Source: Agromyces bracchium (lineage in GTDB: Bacteria; Actinomycetota; Actinomycetes; Actinomycetales; Microbacteriaceae). Taken from it: 64,000 bases of DNA. The stretch's first letter is position 1. Every line of letters begins with the position of its first letter. A program made the position numbers and the translations under genes. The DNA is taken from positions 124,001 through 188,000 of the forward strand of contig NZ_WMLB01000017.1 of assembly GCF_009709675.1 (NCBI RefSeq). The letters run 5' to 3'. Positions 34,619 through 42,758 of the stretch are shown piece after piece. The notes beneath the pieces are model-generated. The model was given only the letters and a program-made list of their open reading frames with translations, was not told where the DNA came from and made no database searches.

Positions 34619-37327
34619 CTATGTCAGCGCGGCGGCGTGCGGGTGCACGTGCCGAGCACGCAGGCGCTTGTCCGCGGCATCCACCGCGATGAGGATCGGC
34701 ATCGAGGCGAGCGCGACCGCCCAGCCGGCGAGCGGCGGGTTCGCCTGGCCGAGGATCTCGGCCACGGTCGGTTGGAGCAGCACGACGAGCGAGAACGCGA
34801 GCTCGACGAGCACGCCGACGACGAGCAGGCGGTTGGTGAACCATCCGAGCGCCCCGGGCCATTTCGTCGACGAGCGGCAGGCGAAGGCGTTCGCGGTCTG
34901 CGCGAAGACGACGGTCATGAACGCGGCACCCGACGCCGCCATGAGGTCCGCCCCGGTGGGGAACGCCTCGCCGGGACGCCAGCCGAGCGCGACGAGCGAG
35001 ACCACGAACGCGGTCATGGTGAGCACCGCCTCGAGCGGGCCGAGCACGCCGAACGCGCGACGCAGCACGGTGCCGTTCATGAGCCGCCCGCCCACGGGCG
35101 GGCCCTCGAGCAGGTGCTTCGCGGGCTTCTCGGCACCCAGCGCGACGGCCGAGAGGGTGTCGGTGCCGAGGTCGAGCGCGATGATCTGGAGCACGCCCAG
35201 CGCGAGCGGGAACTGGCCGCCCGAGAGCGCCCACACGACGAACGGCGTGAGCTCGGCGACGTTGTCGGTCAGGTGGTACGTCAGGAACCGGCGGATGTTC
35301 ACGTACGTCGCACGACCCTGCTCGATGCCCGCGACGATGCCGGCGAACGAGTCGTCGAGCAGCACCAGGTCGGCGGCCTCGCGCGCGACGTCCGTGCCGC
35401 CCCGGCCCATGGCGACGCCGATGTCGGCCTCGTGCAGCGCGGGTGCGTCGTTCACGCCGTCGCCGGTCATCGCGACGACGTGCCCGCGGGCGCGCAGGGC
35501 GCGGGCGATGCGCAGCTTGTCCTCGGGCGAGACGCGGGCGACCACCACGCCGTCGTGATCGAGCACGGCGCCGAGGTGCTGGTCGTCGGCGGGCAGGTGC
35601 TCGCCTGAGAGGACCGGAGCGTCGGGTGTGCGAAGGCCGACCTCGTCGGCGATCGCGCGCGCGGTGGCCGGGTGGTCGCCCGTGATCATGGCGACGCGCA
35701 CGCCCGCCTGCCGGCACGCGTGCAGCGACTCGGCGATGCCCTCGCGCGGCGGGTCCTGCAGTGCGAGGAGGCCCAGCAGCCGCAGCCCCTGCTCGGCCTC
35801 GAGCTGCGTCGAGGGCGTCCGGCCCGCGCGCGATACGGCGGCCACGGCGATCACGCGCAGCCCGCGACCGGTGAGCTCATCGACGACGGATGCCGCGACG
35901 GCGAGCGCCGCGCCCGAACCCGCCGCACCGGCCGCGGGGCCGGCCGCCGCATCGTTCGGCGACGCACCCGCCGCACCGCCCGGCGTGCCGCCGGGCGTGC
36001 CGCCCGAGACATCCGTGCACCGCGGCAGGACGGTATCGGGCGCGCCCTTGACCAGGACCTCGTCGGCGAGCACCACCGCCATGCGCCGCAGCTGCGAGTC
36101 GAACGGGAAGCGCAGTTCGGGCGGAGTGGCGCGACGGTCGGCGTCGGTGTCGATGCCGAGCCGGCGGGCGAGCGCGTCGAAGGCGGCCTCCATCGGGTCG
36201 CCGTGCGGATGCCACGCGCCTCCGACCTCCTCGGCGTACCCCGTCGAGCAGCGCACCGCGCCGAGGGCGAGCTCGCGCATCGCCGGCTCCGCGTCGGGCG
36301 AGCTCCAGCTGAGGTCGGCGTCCGGCCCGTACCCGCCGCCGTCGACGCCGAGCTCACCGGCGGGCGTCCAGGCGCGCACGACCGTCATCTCGTTGCGCGT
36401 CAGCGTGCCCGTCTTGTCGGTGCAGATGAAGGTCGTCGACCCGAGCGTCTCGACCGCTTCGAGGTTCCTGACGAGGATGGAGCGCCGCGCCATCCGCTCG
36501 GAGCCCAGGGCGAGCGAGAGCGTGACGGTCGGCAGCAGCGCCTCGGGAACGAGGGCGACCGTGACGCCGATCGCGAAGATGAACGCGTCCTGCAGCGGGT
36601 TGCCGACGAGCGTCGAGATCAGGAGGAACAGCAGGCCGGCCCCGATCGCGATCGACGCGGTCAGGCGCACGACGCCGCGGAGGCCCCGCGTGAGCGGGGT
36701 GTCGGGCGCCTCGGTCGTCGTCATCCGGGCGATGCCCGCGAGCCGCGTGCGCGCGCCGGTCGCGGTCACGACGGCCTGGGCGTCGCCCTCGACGACGAAA
36801 GTGCCCGCGAAGAGCGTGCCGCCGGGCTCCACTCCCGCCGCGACGCTCTCGCCCGTCAGCATGGACGTGTCGACCAGCAGGCGGTTCGCCTGGACCACCT
36901 CGGCGTCGGCCGGCACGCGGTCGCCGCTCTCGACGAGCAGCAGGTCGCCCTCGACCACGTCGACCGCGTCGACCTGCCGCCGACGGCCGTCGCGGCGGAC
37001 CGTGACGCGCGCGGGGAGCATCTCCTGGAGCCGGTCGGCGGCCCGGTCGGCGCGTGCCTGCTGCACGACCGCGAAGATCGCGTTCACCACGATCACCGCG
37101 ATGATCGCGATCGCGAGCTCGGGCAGGCCCGCGAGGAAGGCCAGCACCGCGGCACCCCACAGGAGCAGCGCGAAGAAGTGGGTGAGCTCGCCGACGAGCC
37201 GGCGGACGACAGACGGGCGCTTCGCTCCGGGCAGCGCGTTCGCACCGTCGCGGGCGCGTCGGGCCGCGGCATCCGCGCTCGTCAGGCCGACGGATGCCTC
37301 GGCCCCGGTGACGCGCGGCTCGTCCAT
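34619..37327 (-). CDS. P-type cation ATPase (P2A-like)
   Basis: A 902-aa cation pump of the calcium/sodium type. N-terminal cation ATPase domain (GLTSADAAARRARDGANALPG), TGES (MLTGESVAAG) in the actuator, phosphorylation site DKTGTLTRN (Asp304), MTGDGVNDAPAL in the P domain and about ten membrane segments, including FAIGVTVALVPEALLPTVTL (M4). An Ala/Gly/Pro-rich low-complexity insert (GGTPGGTPGGAAGASPNDA) lies in the N domain. Ion specificity not determinable. ATG 37327 has TACGCT 8 nt upstream. Confidence 0.9.
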   Translation of the reverse strand: MDEPRVTGAEASVGLTSADAAARRARDGANALPGAKRPSVVRRLVGELTHFFALLLWGAAVLAFLAGLPELAIAIIAVIVVNAIFAVVQQARADRAADRLQEMLPARVTVRRDGRRRQVDAVDVVEGDLLLVESGDRVPADAEVVQANRLLVDTSMLTGESVAAGVEPGGTLFAGTFVVEGDAQAVVTATGARTRLAGIARMTTTEAPDTPLTRGLRGVVRLTASIAIGAGLLFLLISTLVGNPLQDAFIFAIGVTVALVPEALLPTVTLSLALGSERMARRSILVRNLEAVETLGSTTFICTDKTGTLTRNEMTVVRAWTPAGELGVDGGGYGPDADLSWSSPDAEPAMRELALGAVRCSTGYAEEVGGAWHPHGDPMEAAFDALARRLGIDTDADRRATPPELRFPFDSQLRRMAVVLADEVLVKGAPDTVLPRCTDVSGGTPGGTPGGAAGASPNDAAAGPAAGAAGSGAALAVAASVVDELTGRGLRVIAVAAVSRAGRTPSTQLEAEQGLRLLGLLALQDPPREGIAESLHACRQAGVRVAMITGDHPATARAIADEVGLRTPDAPVLSGEHLPADDQHLGAVLDHDGVVVARVSPEDKLRIARALRARGHVVAMTGDGVNDAPALHEADIGVAMGRGGTDVAREAADLVLLDDSFAGIVAGIEQGRATYVNIRRFLTYHLTDNVAELTPFVVWALSGGQFPLALGVLQIIALDLGTDTLSAVALGAEKPAKHLLEGPPVGGRLMNGTVLRRAFGVLGPLEAVLTMTAFVVSLVALGWRPGEAFPTGADLMAASGAAFMTVVFAQTANAFACRSSTKWPGALGWFTNRLLVVGVLVELAFSLVVLLQPTVAEILGQANPPLAGWAVALASMPILIAVDAADKRLRARHVHPHAAALT

Positions 37328-37335
37328 GCGCGGCA

Positions 37336-37341
37336 AGCGTA
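37336..37341 (-). promoter_or_regulatory. TACGCT -10-like hexamer of the P-type ATPase gene
   Basis: On the minus strand TACGCT ends 8 nt before ATG 37327, with no RBS; leaderless. Confidence 0.45.
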
Positions 37342-37440
37342 GGTCGCTCGGGCGAAGCGCCGCGGGACCGTGGTCCCGTTCGGTTCCGGGGGCGCCCTCA
37401 CGGCGGTGCGGCGCGGGGACGCGGTCGGCCCGTCGGGCCG

Positions 37441-38085
37441 TCAGGCCGTCGGCGGGTCCTCGTGCAGGTCGACGTCGGCGGGCACGAGGGCCCACCCGGT
37501 GAAGCGCACCGCGAGGCCCGCTCGCGTCGGCGCGCAGACCATCGGGCCGGCGGTCGCGGCATCCGCATCGAAGGGCGCGACCCGGATCGTGCGCCACGGC
37601 CCGTCGCCTGCACGTGCGCGAAGCGTGACCGCATCGCCGTCGACGCCGGAGCGGCTCGCCCGGATCGTGACCACCTCGCCCGCCCACTCGGGGACCGGCG
37701 CGAGCGACCAGTCCGACACGCGGTTCGTCACGACGGCGCCGATATGCAGGACGTCGTCACTGACCTCGACGCCGGCCTTCACCCAGAGCTCGTCGTCGCC
37801 GTGCAGCATGAGCCCGGCCTGGTCGTAGAGCCCGGTGAGCGTCGACGTGTCGACGGCGACCTCGACCGCGGCATCCGCGGGCCACGGAGCGAGCAGCGCG
37901 TGGCCGTCGTCATGGATGAAGCCGTACTGCGTGGTCCGCCAGAAGTCGCTGCCCTCTGCGGCTTCGACGACGAGCCCGTCGCCGTCCGCGGTGACGGCGA
38001 CGGGCTCGCGGGTCCAGATCCCCGAGTCCCAGGGGGCGGCGGGAGCGGTGGAGGTCTCGCCCGGGGCGGTGTCGTCGTCGGTCAT
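37441..38085 (-). CDS. DUF1349 family protein
   Basis: A 214-aa protein of the DUF1349 (yeast regulation-of-enolase-1-like) family: SDFWRTTQYGFIHDDGHALL, YDQAGLMLHGDDELWVKAGV and VSDWSLAP match the conserved concanavalin-like core. A possible carbohydrate-binding role is only inferred from the fold. The first 20 residues are disordered. Leaderless ATG at 38085. Confidence 0.85.
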   Translation of the reverse strand: MTDDDTAPGETSTAPAAPWDSGIWTREPVAVTADGDGLVVEAAEGSDFWRTTQYGFIHDDGHALLAPWPADAAVEVAVDTSTLTGLYDQAGLMLHGDDELWVKAGVEVSDDVLHIGAVVTNRVSDWSLAPVPEWAGEVVTIRASRSGVDGDAVTLRARAGDGPWRTIRVAPFDADAATAGPMVCAPTRAGLAVRFTGWALVPADVDLHEDPPTA

Positions 38086-38092
38086 GCGGCCA

Positions 38093-38098
38093 ACGCTA
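38093..38098 (-). promoter_or_regulatory. TAGCGT -10-like hexamer of the DUF1349 gene
   Basis: On the minus strand TAGCGT ends 7 nt before ATG 38085. Confidence 0.45.
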
Positions 38099-38112
38099 GA
38101 CCTCGTGGCGGC

Positions 38113-38928
38113 TCAGCGCGCCGCTGCGGCCAGCAGGCGGTCGAACGCGCGGTCGCTCAGCACGCGACGGGCAGCGATGAGCGGCTTGGCGAGGCGCCCG
38201 ACCGCGTAGCGAGTGCGCGGACGACGCGCCGAAACCGCCCTGGCGACTGCGTCGGCGATCACCGTCGGCGACGAGCCGCCGCCGGCGTAGGTCCGCTCGG
38301 TCGAGTCGACCACGGTGCGCGCGAGCGCCGCGTAGGCACCGCTCCCGCTCCGCTCGAGGATCGGCTCGGCCATGACGCCGGCCCACTCGGTGTCGATCAT
38401 GCCCGGGCGGACGATCACGACGTCGATCCCGAACGGCGCGACCTCGAACCGGAGCGCGTCGGACCACGCCTCGAGCGCGTGCTTGGTCGCGTGGTAGTAC
38501 GCGCCGAGGGGGGTGTAGATCGCGCCGCCCATCGACGAGATGTTCACGATCCGCCCTGCCTTCTGCGCCCGCATGTGCGGGAGCACGAGCTGGGTGAGGC
38601 GCGCGACGCCGAAGAAGTTGACGTCGAACTGGTAGCGCGCGTCGACCATCGACGTGTCCTCGACGGCGCCGTAGAGCCCGAAGCCGGCGTTATTGACGAG
38701 CACGTCGATGCGGCCGGTCTCGGCGATGATCCGGTCCACCGCGGCGACGACCTGCTCGTCGACCGTGACGTCCATCGCGATCACGCGGATGCCTCGCTCC
38801 TCGAGGTCGCGCATGCGCTCGACGCGGCGCGCGGCGCCGTACACCGTGTAGCCGTCGGCGGCGAGCCGCAGCGCGATCTCGCGGCCCATGCCCGACGAGG
38901 CGCCGGTGACGAGAGCGGTCTTGCCCAT
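38113..38928 (-). CDS. Short-chain dehydrogenase/reductase
   Basis: Classical SDR, 271 aa: TGASSGMG cofactor loop (residues 8-15), NNAGFGLYG, catalytic YHATK with the preceding Ser in NISSMGG. The Arg pair in AARRVERM suggests NADP(H). The substrate is unknown. GGAGG sits before ATG 38928. It is divergent from a TetR gene and its promoter start overlaps a dyad, so it is probably that regulator's target. Confidence 0.92.
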   Translation of the reverse strand: MGKTALVTGASSGMGREIALRLAADGYTVYGAARRVERMRDLEERGIRVIAMDVTVDEQVVAAVDRIIAETGRIDVLVNNAGFGLYGAVEDTSMVDARYQFDVNFFGVARLTQLVLPHMRAQKAGRIVNISSMGGAIYTPLGAYYHATKHALEAWSDALRFEVAPFGIDVVIVRPGMIDTEWAGVMAEPILERSGSGAYAALARTVVDSTERTYAGGGSSPTVIADAVARAVSARRPRTRYAVGRLAKPLIAARRVLSDRAFDRLLAAAAR

Positions 38929-38944
38929 GATTGATCCTCCATGT

Positions 38945-38964
38945 AAGTAACTGGTTGCTTACTT
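38945..38964. promoter_or_regulatory. AAGTAA-N8-TTACTT operator of the SDR gene
   Basis: Perfect 6-bp arms with an 8-nt spacer, overlapping the predicted transcription start (about 38961, minus strand) of the SDR gene. Additional TTACTT half-sites repeat at 39004-39013, near the TetR leader. Confidence 0.65.
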
Positions 38965-38967
38965 CGT

Positions 38968-38997
38968 ACCTTAGGCAGGTGTCGGCTAGTATGTCAA
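38968..38997 (-). promoter_or_regulatory. SDR promoter: TTGACA, 18 bp, TAAGGT
   Basis: On the minus strand a perfect -35 TTGACA (38997-38992) and TAAGGT (38973-38968) with an 18-bp spacer. Opposite, TAGTAT at 38987-38992 may be the -10 of the TetR gene. Confidence 0.65.
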
Positions 38998-39076
38998 CAA
39001 CTACTTACTTACTTCTCAGGCAGACCGATCGCCGACGACCGCCGCGCACCGGATCGGCATCCGCGAAGGAGGACCC

Positions 39077-39652
39077 GTGGCCAGAGATGCCGCACAGACC
39101 CGTCGCCGCATCCTCGACGCCGCACTGCTCGAGTTCGCCGAGGGCGGCTTCGCCGGCGCGCGGATCGCGGGCATCGCTGATGCCGCCTCGGCGAACCAGC
39201 GCATGATCTACGCCTACTTCGACAGCAAGGAGGGGTTGTACGACGCGGTCGCCGACGAGGTCATCGAACGCGCGCACGCCGAGGTGCCCTTCACGCCCGA
39301 GGACCTCCCCGGATACGCCGTCGCCCTCTTCGACTACGCGATGGCCCACCCCGAGGTCGTCCGCTTCCAGGCCCGTCGCACCCTCGAGGCGCACGAGGCC
39401 ACCGCGCGCGAGCTGGAGCTCTACGGCGAGAAGCTCGACGCGATCCGCGCTGCCCAGGCGTCCGGCCGACTCGCCGTCGAGGCCTCGCCGGCGGAGCTCC
39501 TGGTCCGCGTGACCGGCGCGGTCGCGGCCTGGATCCAGGCGCCCACCGGCCTCCGTCCTTCGCTCGCCGGCATCGACCTGCGCGGGCGCGTCCACTCCGA
39601 CGTCGAGGCCATCGTCGCCCGCGCGGCGGTCACGCCGGGCCCACGGGCGTAG
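39077..39652 (+). CDS. TetR family transcriptional regulator
   Basis: A 191-aa TetR protein: HTH from about residue 8 to 53 (QTRRRILDAALLEFAEGGF, ANQRMIYAYFDSKEGLYDAV), and a C-terminal ligand domain of the TetR_C type. Start GTG 39077 follows GGAGG. The AAGTAA/TTACTT dyad and half-sites in the divergent region are its likely binding sites. Its last 23 bp overlap the DUF2834-like gene on the other strand. Confidence 0.9.
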   Translation: MARDAAQTRRRILDAALLEFAEGGFAGARIAGIADAASANQRMIYAYFDSKEGLYDAVADEVIERAHAEVPFTPEDLPGYAVALFDYAMAHPEVVRFQARRTLEAHEATARELELYGEKLDAIRAAQASGRLAVEASPAELLVRVTGAVAAWIQAPTGLRPSLAGIDLRGRVHSDVEAIVARAAVTPGPRA

Positions 39653-39983
39653 CCTCGCGGATCGCGGCGAGCCGCCGCTCCCGCATCGCGAGCCACAGCG
39701 GGAACGTGAACGCGAACGCCGTCAGCGCCGACCCCACGATGTACGCCCACGCGAAGCGCATGCCGATCCGGCGCGACTCCGCCACGATCAGGATGCTGCC
39801 CGCCACCGCGACCACGAGCAGGTCGGTCGTGATCGACGACACCGCCGGGCCGCTCGAGACGAGGTCGCCGATGAAGTCGTTCCGCTCGGCGATCGCGATC
39901 GCGTTGTACGTCCAGGTCCCGACGAGGCCGGCGACGGCGACCACGAGGTAGACGGCGGCGAGCGGGGTCCAGTGACGCGTCAT
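39630..39983 (-). CDS. DUF2834-like small membrane protein
   Basis: A 117-aa membrane protein with three to four helices: LAAVYLVVAVAGLVGTWTYN, ITTDLLVVAVAGSILIVAES and AWAYIVGSALTAFAFTFPLW. The first helix with WTYN and the following loop recall DUF2834. Function unknown. The start is the ATG at 39983 of the first helix. Confidence 0.75.
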   Translation of the reverse strand: MTRHWTPLAAVYLVVAVAGLVGTWTYNAIAIAERNDFIGDLVSSGPAVSSITTDLLVVAVAGSILIVAESRRIGMRFAWAYIVGSALTAFAFTFPLWLAMRERRLAAIREATPVGPA

Positions 39984-40035
39984 GCGCCCAGTGTGCCGCT
40001 CCGGCAGGGCAGGCAACGGATGCCGCGTCAGCGCG

Positions 40036-40686
40036 TCAGTACTCCGGGATCGACTCCACGGCCCGCTGCGCCTCGAGCCGCGCGAGGTCGCGCATGAGGT
40101 CGTCGCCCACGACCGACATCCGCTCGGCTCGGTGCTCGGCGTAGTCGGGCTCCTCGTCGTAGCGCGGCCACCGGCGGTCGAGTTCGTGCTCGATCGCGGT
40201 GCCGAGCTCCTGCCAGGCGTCGTCGCGGGCGCGCTCGACGAAATGCGCGACGTACGCGTCATCCGACCGCTTGGTCCAGAGCTCCTTCGCGACCGAGGCG
40301 TAGACCTTCTCGCGACGGCGCAGGTTCAGCAGGTCGCCGGGATGGTAGTCGTGCTGGTGCTGCGAGCGGCCCACGCGCTTGCCCGCGGCGGTGCGCTCGT
40401 CGGCGACGTGCTCGGCGGCCTCGTCGGCCTCCTGGACGAGTTCGTAGAGCACGGCCCGCGCCTCCGACGCGGCGTGCTCGTCGGAGAACGGCTCGTCGGT
40501 GCGCAGGGCGTGCACGATGAGCCGGTTCTTCAGCGCCATCCGCCCGGCCGACTCGGCCATGAGCATGCCCTCCTCGAGCATCTCCTCGAAGGAGGCCGTG
40601 CGCGCCTCGGGCAGCCGCGAACGGTCGAACGGCGCCATCTTGACCCGGCGACGCCCACGCCGCCAGGGCCACGGGAATCCCCCCAT
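40036..40686 (-). CDS. 216-aa hypothetical protein
   Basis: Soluble, charged, mostly helical protein that I do not recognise. The N-terminus is basic (PWPWRRGRRR); the rest has regular acidic and basic helices (FEEMLEEGMLMAESAGRMAL, RREKVYASVAKELWTKRSD). ATG 40686 was preferred to a GTG two codons earlier because GAGGAGG lies 5-6 nt upstream. No neighbours that hint at a role; real by codon pattern and RBS. Confidence 0.7.
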   Translation of the reverse strand: MGGFPWPWRRGRRRVKMAPFDRSRLPEARTASFEEMLEEGMLMAESAGRMALKNRLIVHALRTDEPFSDEHAASEARAVLYELVQEADEAAEHVADERTAAGKRVGRSQHQHDYHPGDLLNLRRREKVYASVAKELWTKRSDDAYVAHFVERARDDAWQELGTAIEHELDRRWPRYDEEPDYAEHRAERMSVVGDDLMRDLARLEAQRAVESIPEY

Positions 40687-40768
40687 CCGCACCTCCTCGC
40701 GTCGCCCCTTCGAGGGTACCGAGATCGAGGTGAACGGATGCCGCGAGCTCGCGCCCGGCGGCGGCGCC

Positions 40769-41659
40769 TCAGCCCTTGACCGCGCCCCCGAGCCCCGCCC
40801 CGCGGAGGAACAGCCGCTGGAACAGCAGGAACAGGACCACGGGGATCAGCGTCGAGATCGCGAGCGCCGCGAGGAACACGTCGAGCTCGGTCTGCGACTG
40901 CACCGCGGGCAAGCGCACCGACAGCGGCTGCCCGGCCGGGTCGGGCAGCACGAGCAGCGGCCAGAGGAAGTCCTTCCAGGCGGCGATCACCGCGAAGACC
41001 GACACCACGCCGAGGATGGGCTTCGACATGGGCAGCACGATCGACCAGAACACCCGGAAGGGGCCCGCGCCATCCGTCTTCGCCGCCTCGAACACCTCGC
41101 GCGGCAGGGCGTCGAAGAAGCGCTTGACGAGCAGGATGTTGAACGCGTTCGCCGCAGCGGGCAGCCACACCGCCCAGTAGGTGTTGAGGAGCGACGTGCC
41201 GATCACGGGCGGGTCGAGGATCGTCAGGTACAGCGGCACGAGCAGCACGACCGCGGGGATGAACAGGGTCGCGAGCACGAGCGCGTTGAGGATCGGCGCG
41301 TACTTCGGCCGCAGCACCGAGAGCGCGTAGCCCGCGGTCGTCGCGATGAGCAGCTGGAAGAACCAGGCGCCTGCGGCGACCCAGATCGTGTTGAGGAAGT
41401 ACTGGTCGATGTGGATGTCGTTCCACGCGGTCTCGAGGTTCGCCCAGTCGATGCCGTTCGGCCAGAGCGCGAACGGCTGCGAGAGCGTGTCCTGCGTGGG
41501 CGTCACCGCGGCTTTGGCCAGCCACAGCAGCGGTCCGAGCCCGGCGACGACGAGGCCGACGAGGAGGAACCCGTGCACCAGCGTCATCGATGCGCGCACG
41601 CTTCCGCGGCGGCGGTCGGCGGTCGAGAGCACGCCGCGGTCGGCGAGTTCGTCGGTCAA
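40769..41659 (-). CDS. ABC sugar transporter permease (MalG-like)
   Basis: Second permease of a CUT1 carbohydrate importer, 296 aa, six membrane segments. The EAA loop that contacts the ATPase is EVFEAAKTDGAGPFRVFWSI. TTG at 41659 is preferred because it overlaps the stop of the first permease gene (TTGA) and has GGAG six nt upstream; ATG 41587 would also give a complete permease. Last gene of the operon. No ATP-binding subunit is present, so a shared MsiK-type ATPase is expected elsewhere. Confidence 0.88.
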   Translation of the reverse strand: MTDELADRGVLSTADRRRGSVRASMTLVHGFLLVGLVVAGLGPLLWLAKAAVTPTQDTLSQPFALWPNGIDWANLETAWNDIHIDQYFLNTIWVAAGAWFFQLLIATTAGYALSVLRPKYAPILNALVLATLFIPAVVLLVPLYLTILDPPVIGTSLLNTYWAVWLPAAANAFNILLVKRFFDALPREVFEAAKTDGAGPFRVFWSIVLPMSKPILGVVSVFAVIAAWKDFLWPLLVLPDPAGQPLSVRLPAVQSQTELDVFLAALAISTLIPVVLFLLFQRLFLRGAGLGGAVKG

Positions 41660-42639
41660 TTCGTGCTCCAACGTTCGGTGAGCTTGAAGTACGCCCAGCT
41701 GAGGAGGGCCAGGAAGATCGCGAGCATGAGGCTGAGGGCCGTCGCCTCGCCGTAGGCGCCGCCGAGGCTGTTCTGGAAGGCGTACCGGTAGATGAGCAGC
41801 AGGATCGTGAGCGTCGCGTTGTTGGGCCCACCCCCCGTGAAGAGGAACGGCTCGAGGAACACCTGGCTCGTCGCGATGACCTGCAGGATCAGCATGATGA
41901 AGAGCACGCCGCGCAGCTGCGGCAGCGTGACGTGCCAGATCTTGCGCCAGATGCCGGCGCCGTCGACCTCGGCCGCGTCGTAGAGCTCGGGCGGCACCGC
42001 GATCAGCGCGGCGAGGTAGATGATGATCGCGCCGCCGGCGGCGGCCCAGGTCGCCTCGAGCACGAGCGATGGCATCACGGTCGCCGACGACTGCAGCCAC
42101 GGCTGCGGCGGGATGCCGACCCAGCCGAGGATCGTGTTGAACACGCCGTCGGGGCTGGCGTTGTAGAACACCTTCCACAGCAGCACCGCGACGACCGGCG
42201 GGATCACGACAGGCAGGTACGCGAGTGCACTGTAGAGGCCCTTGCCGCGTCCAACCTCGCTCATCATCACTGCAAGGAGCAGCGGGAGCGGGAACCCGAA
42301 GAGCAGGGCGAGCAGCGCGAAGTACAGGGTATTCAGGACGGCCGTGCCGAGGTTCGGGTCGGAGAGCACGCGCACGAAGTTGTCGATGCCGACGAACACC
42401 GGCGGCGAGACGAGGTTCGTCTTCTGGAAGCTCATCACGACCGCCTGCACGATCGGCCCCCAGCTGAAGACCGCGAAGACGACGAGCATCGGGGCGACGA
42501 ACGCGAGGTTCGACAGGCCGCCGCCGCGGATCCAGGTCATCGGCGTGCGTCGCCGCTTCCGGTGCTCGGGCACCGGCCGCGGTGCCGGTGGCCGGTCCTC
42601 GGCCGCCTCGGCGACCTCCGGGTCGGTCGTCATGGTCAT
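41656..42639 (-). CDS. ABC sugar transporter permease (MalF-like)
   Basis: First permease of the CUT1 importer, 327 aa, with about six membrane segments after a soluble 40-residue N-terminus. EAA loop: ELYDAAEVDGAGIWRKIWHV. It follows the solute-binding protein by 119 bp, a gap occupied by a long hairpin, and overlaps the next permease by 4 bp. AGGAGC is the RBS of ATG 42639. Confidence 0.92.
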   Translation of the reverse strand: MTMTTDPEVAEAAEDRPPAPRPVPEHRKRRRTPMTWIRGGGLSNLAFVAPMLVVFAVFSWGPIVQAVVMSFQKTNLVSPPVFVGIDNFVRVLSDPNLGTAVLNTLYFALLALLFGFPLPLLLAVMMSEVGRGKGLYSALAYLPVVIPPVVAVLLWKVFYNASPDGVFNTILGWVGIPPQPWLQSSATVMPSLVLEATWAAAGGAIIIYLAALIAVPPELYDAAEVDGAGIWRKIWHVTLPQLRGVLFIMLILQVIATSQVFLEPFLFTGGGPNNATLTILLLIYRYAFQNSLGGAYGEATALSLMLAIFLALLSWAYFKLTERWSTN

Positions 42640-42667
42640 CGGTGCTCCTGGGTCGGTGGGGTTCGGC

Positions 42668-42742
42668 GGTCGAGTAGCGCGAAGCGCGTATCGAGACCAT
42701 GGGGAGGTAGGTCTCGATACGCGGCTCCGCCGCTACTCGACC
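42668..42742. repeat. REP-like long hairpin within the sugar operon
   Basis: Left part 42668-42698 (beginning GGTCGAGTAGCG, ending TATCGAGACC) and right part 42710-42742 (beginning GGTCTCGATACG, ending TACTCGACC) form an imperfect hairpin of about 30 bp. It lies between the binding-protein and permease genes, where such elements often lower downstream expression. No second copy in the window. Confidence 0.7.
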
Positions 42743-42758
42743 ACCGGATGGTGCGGGG

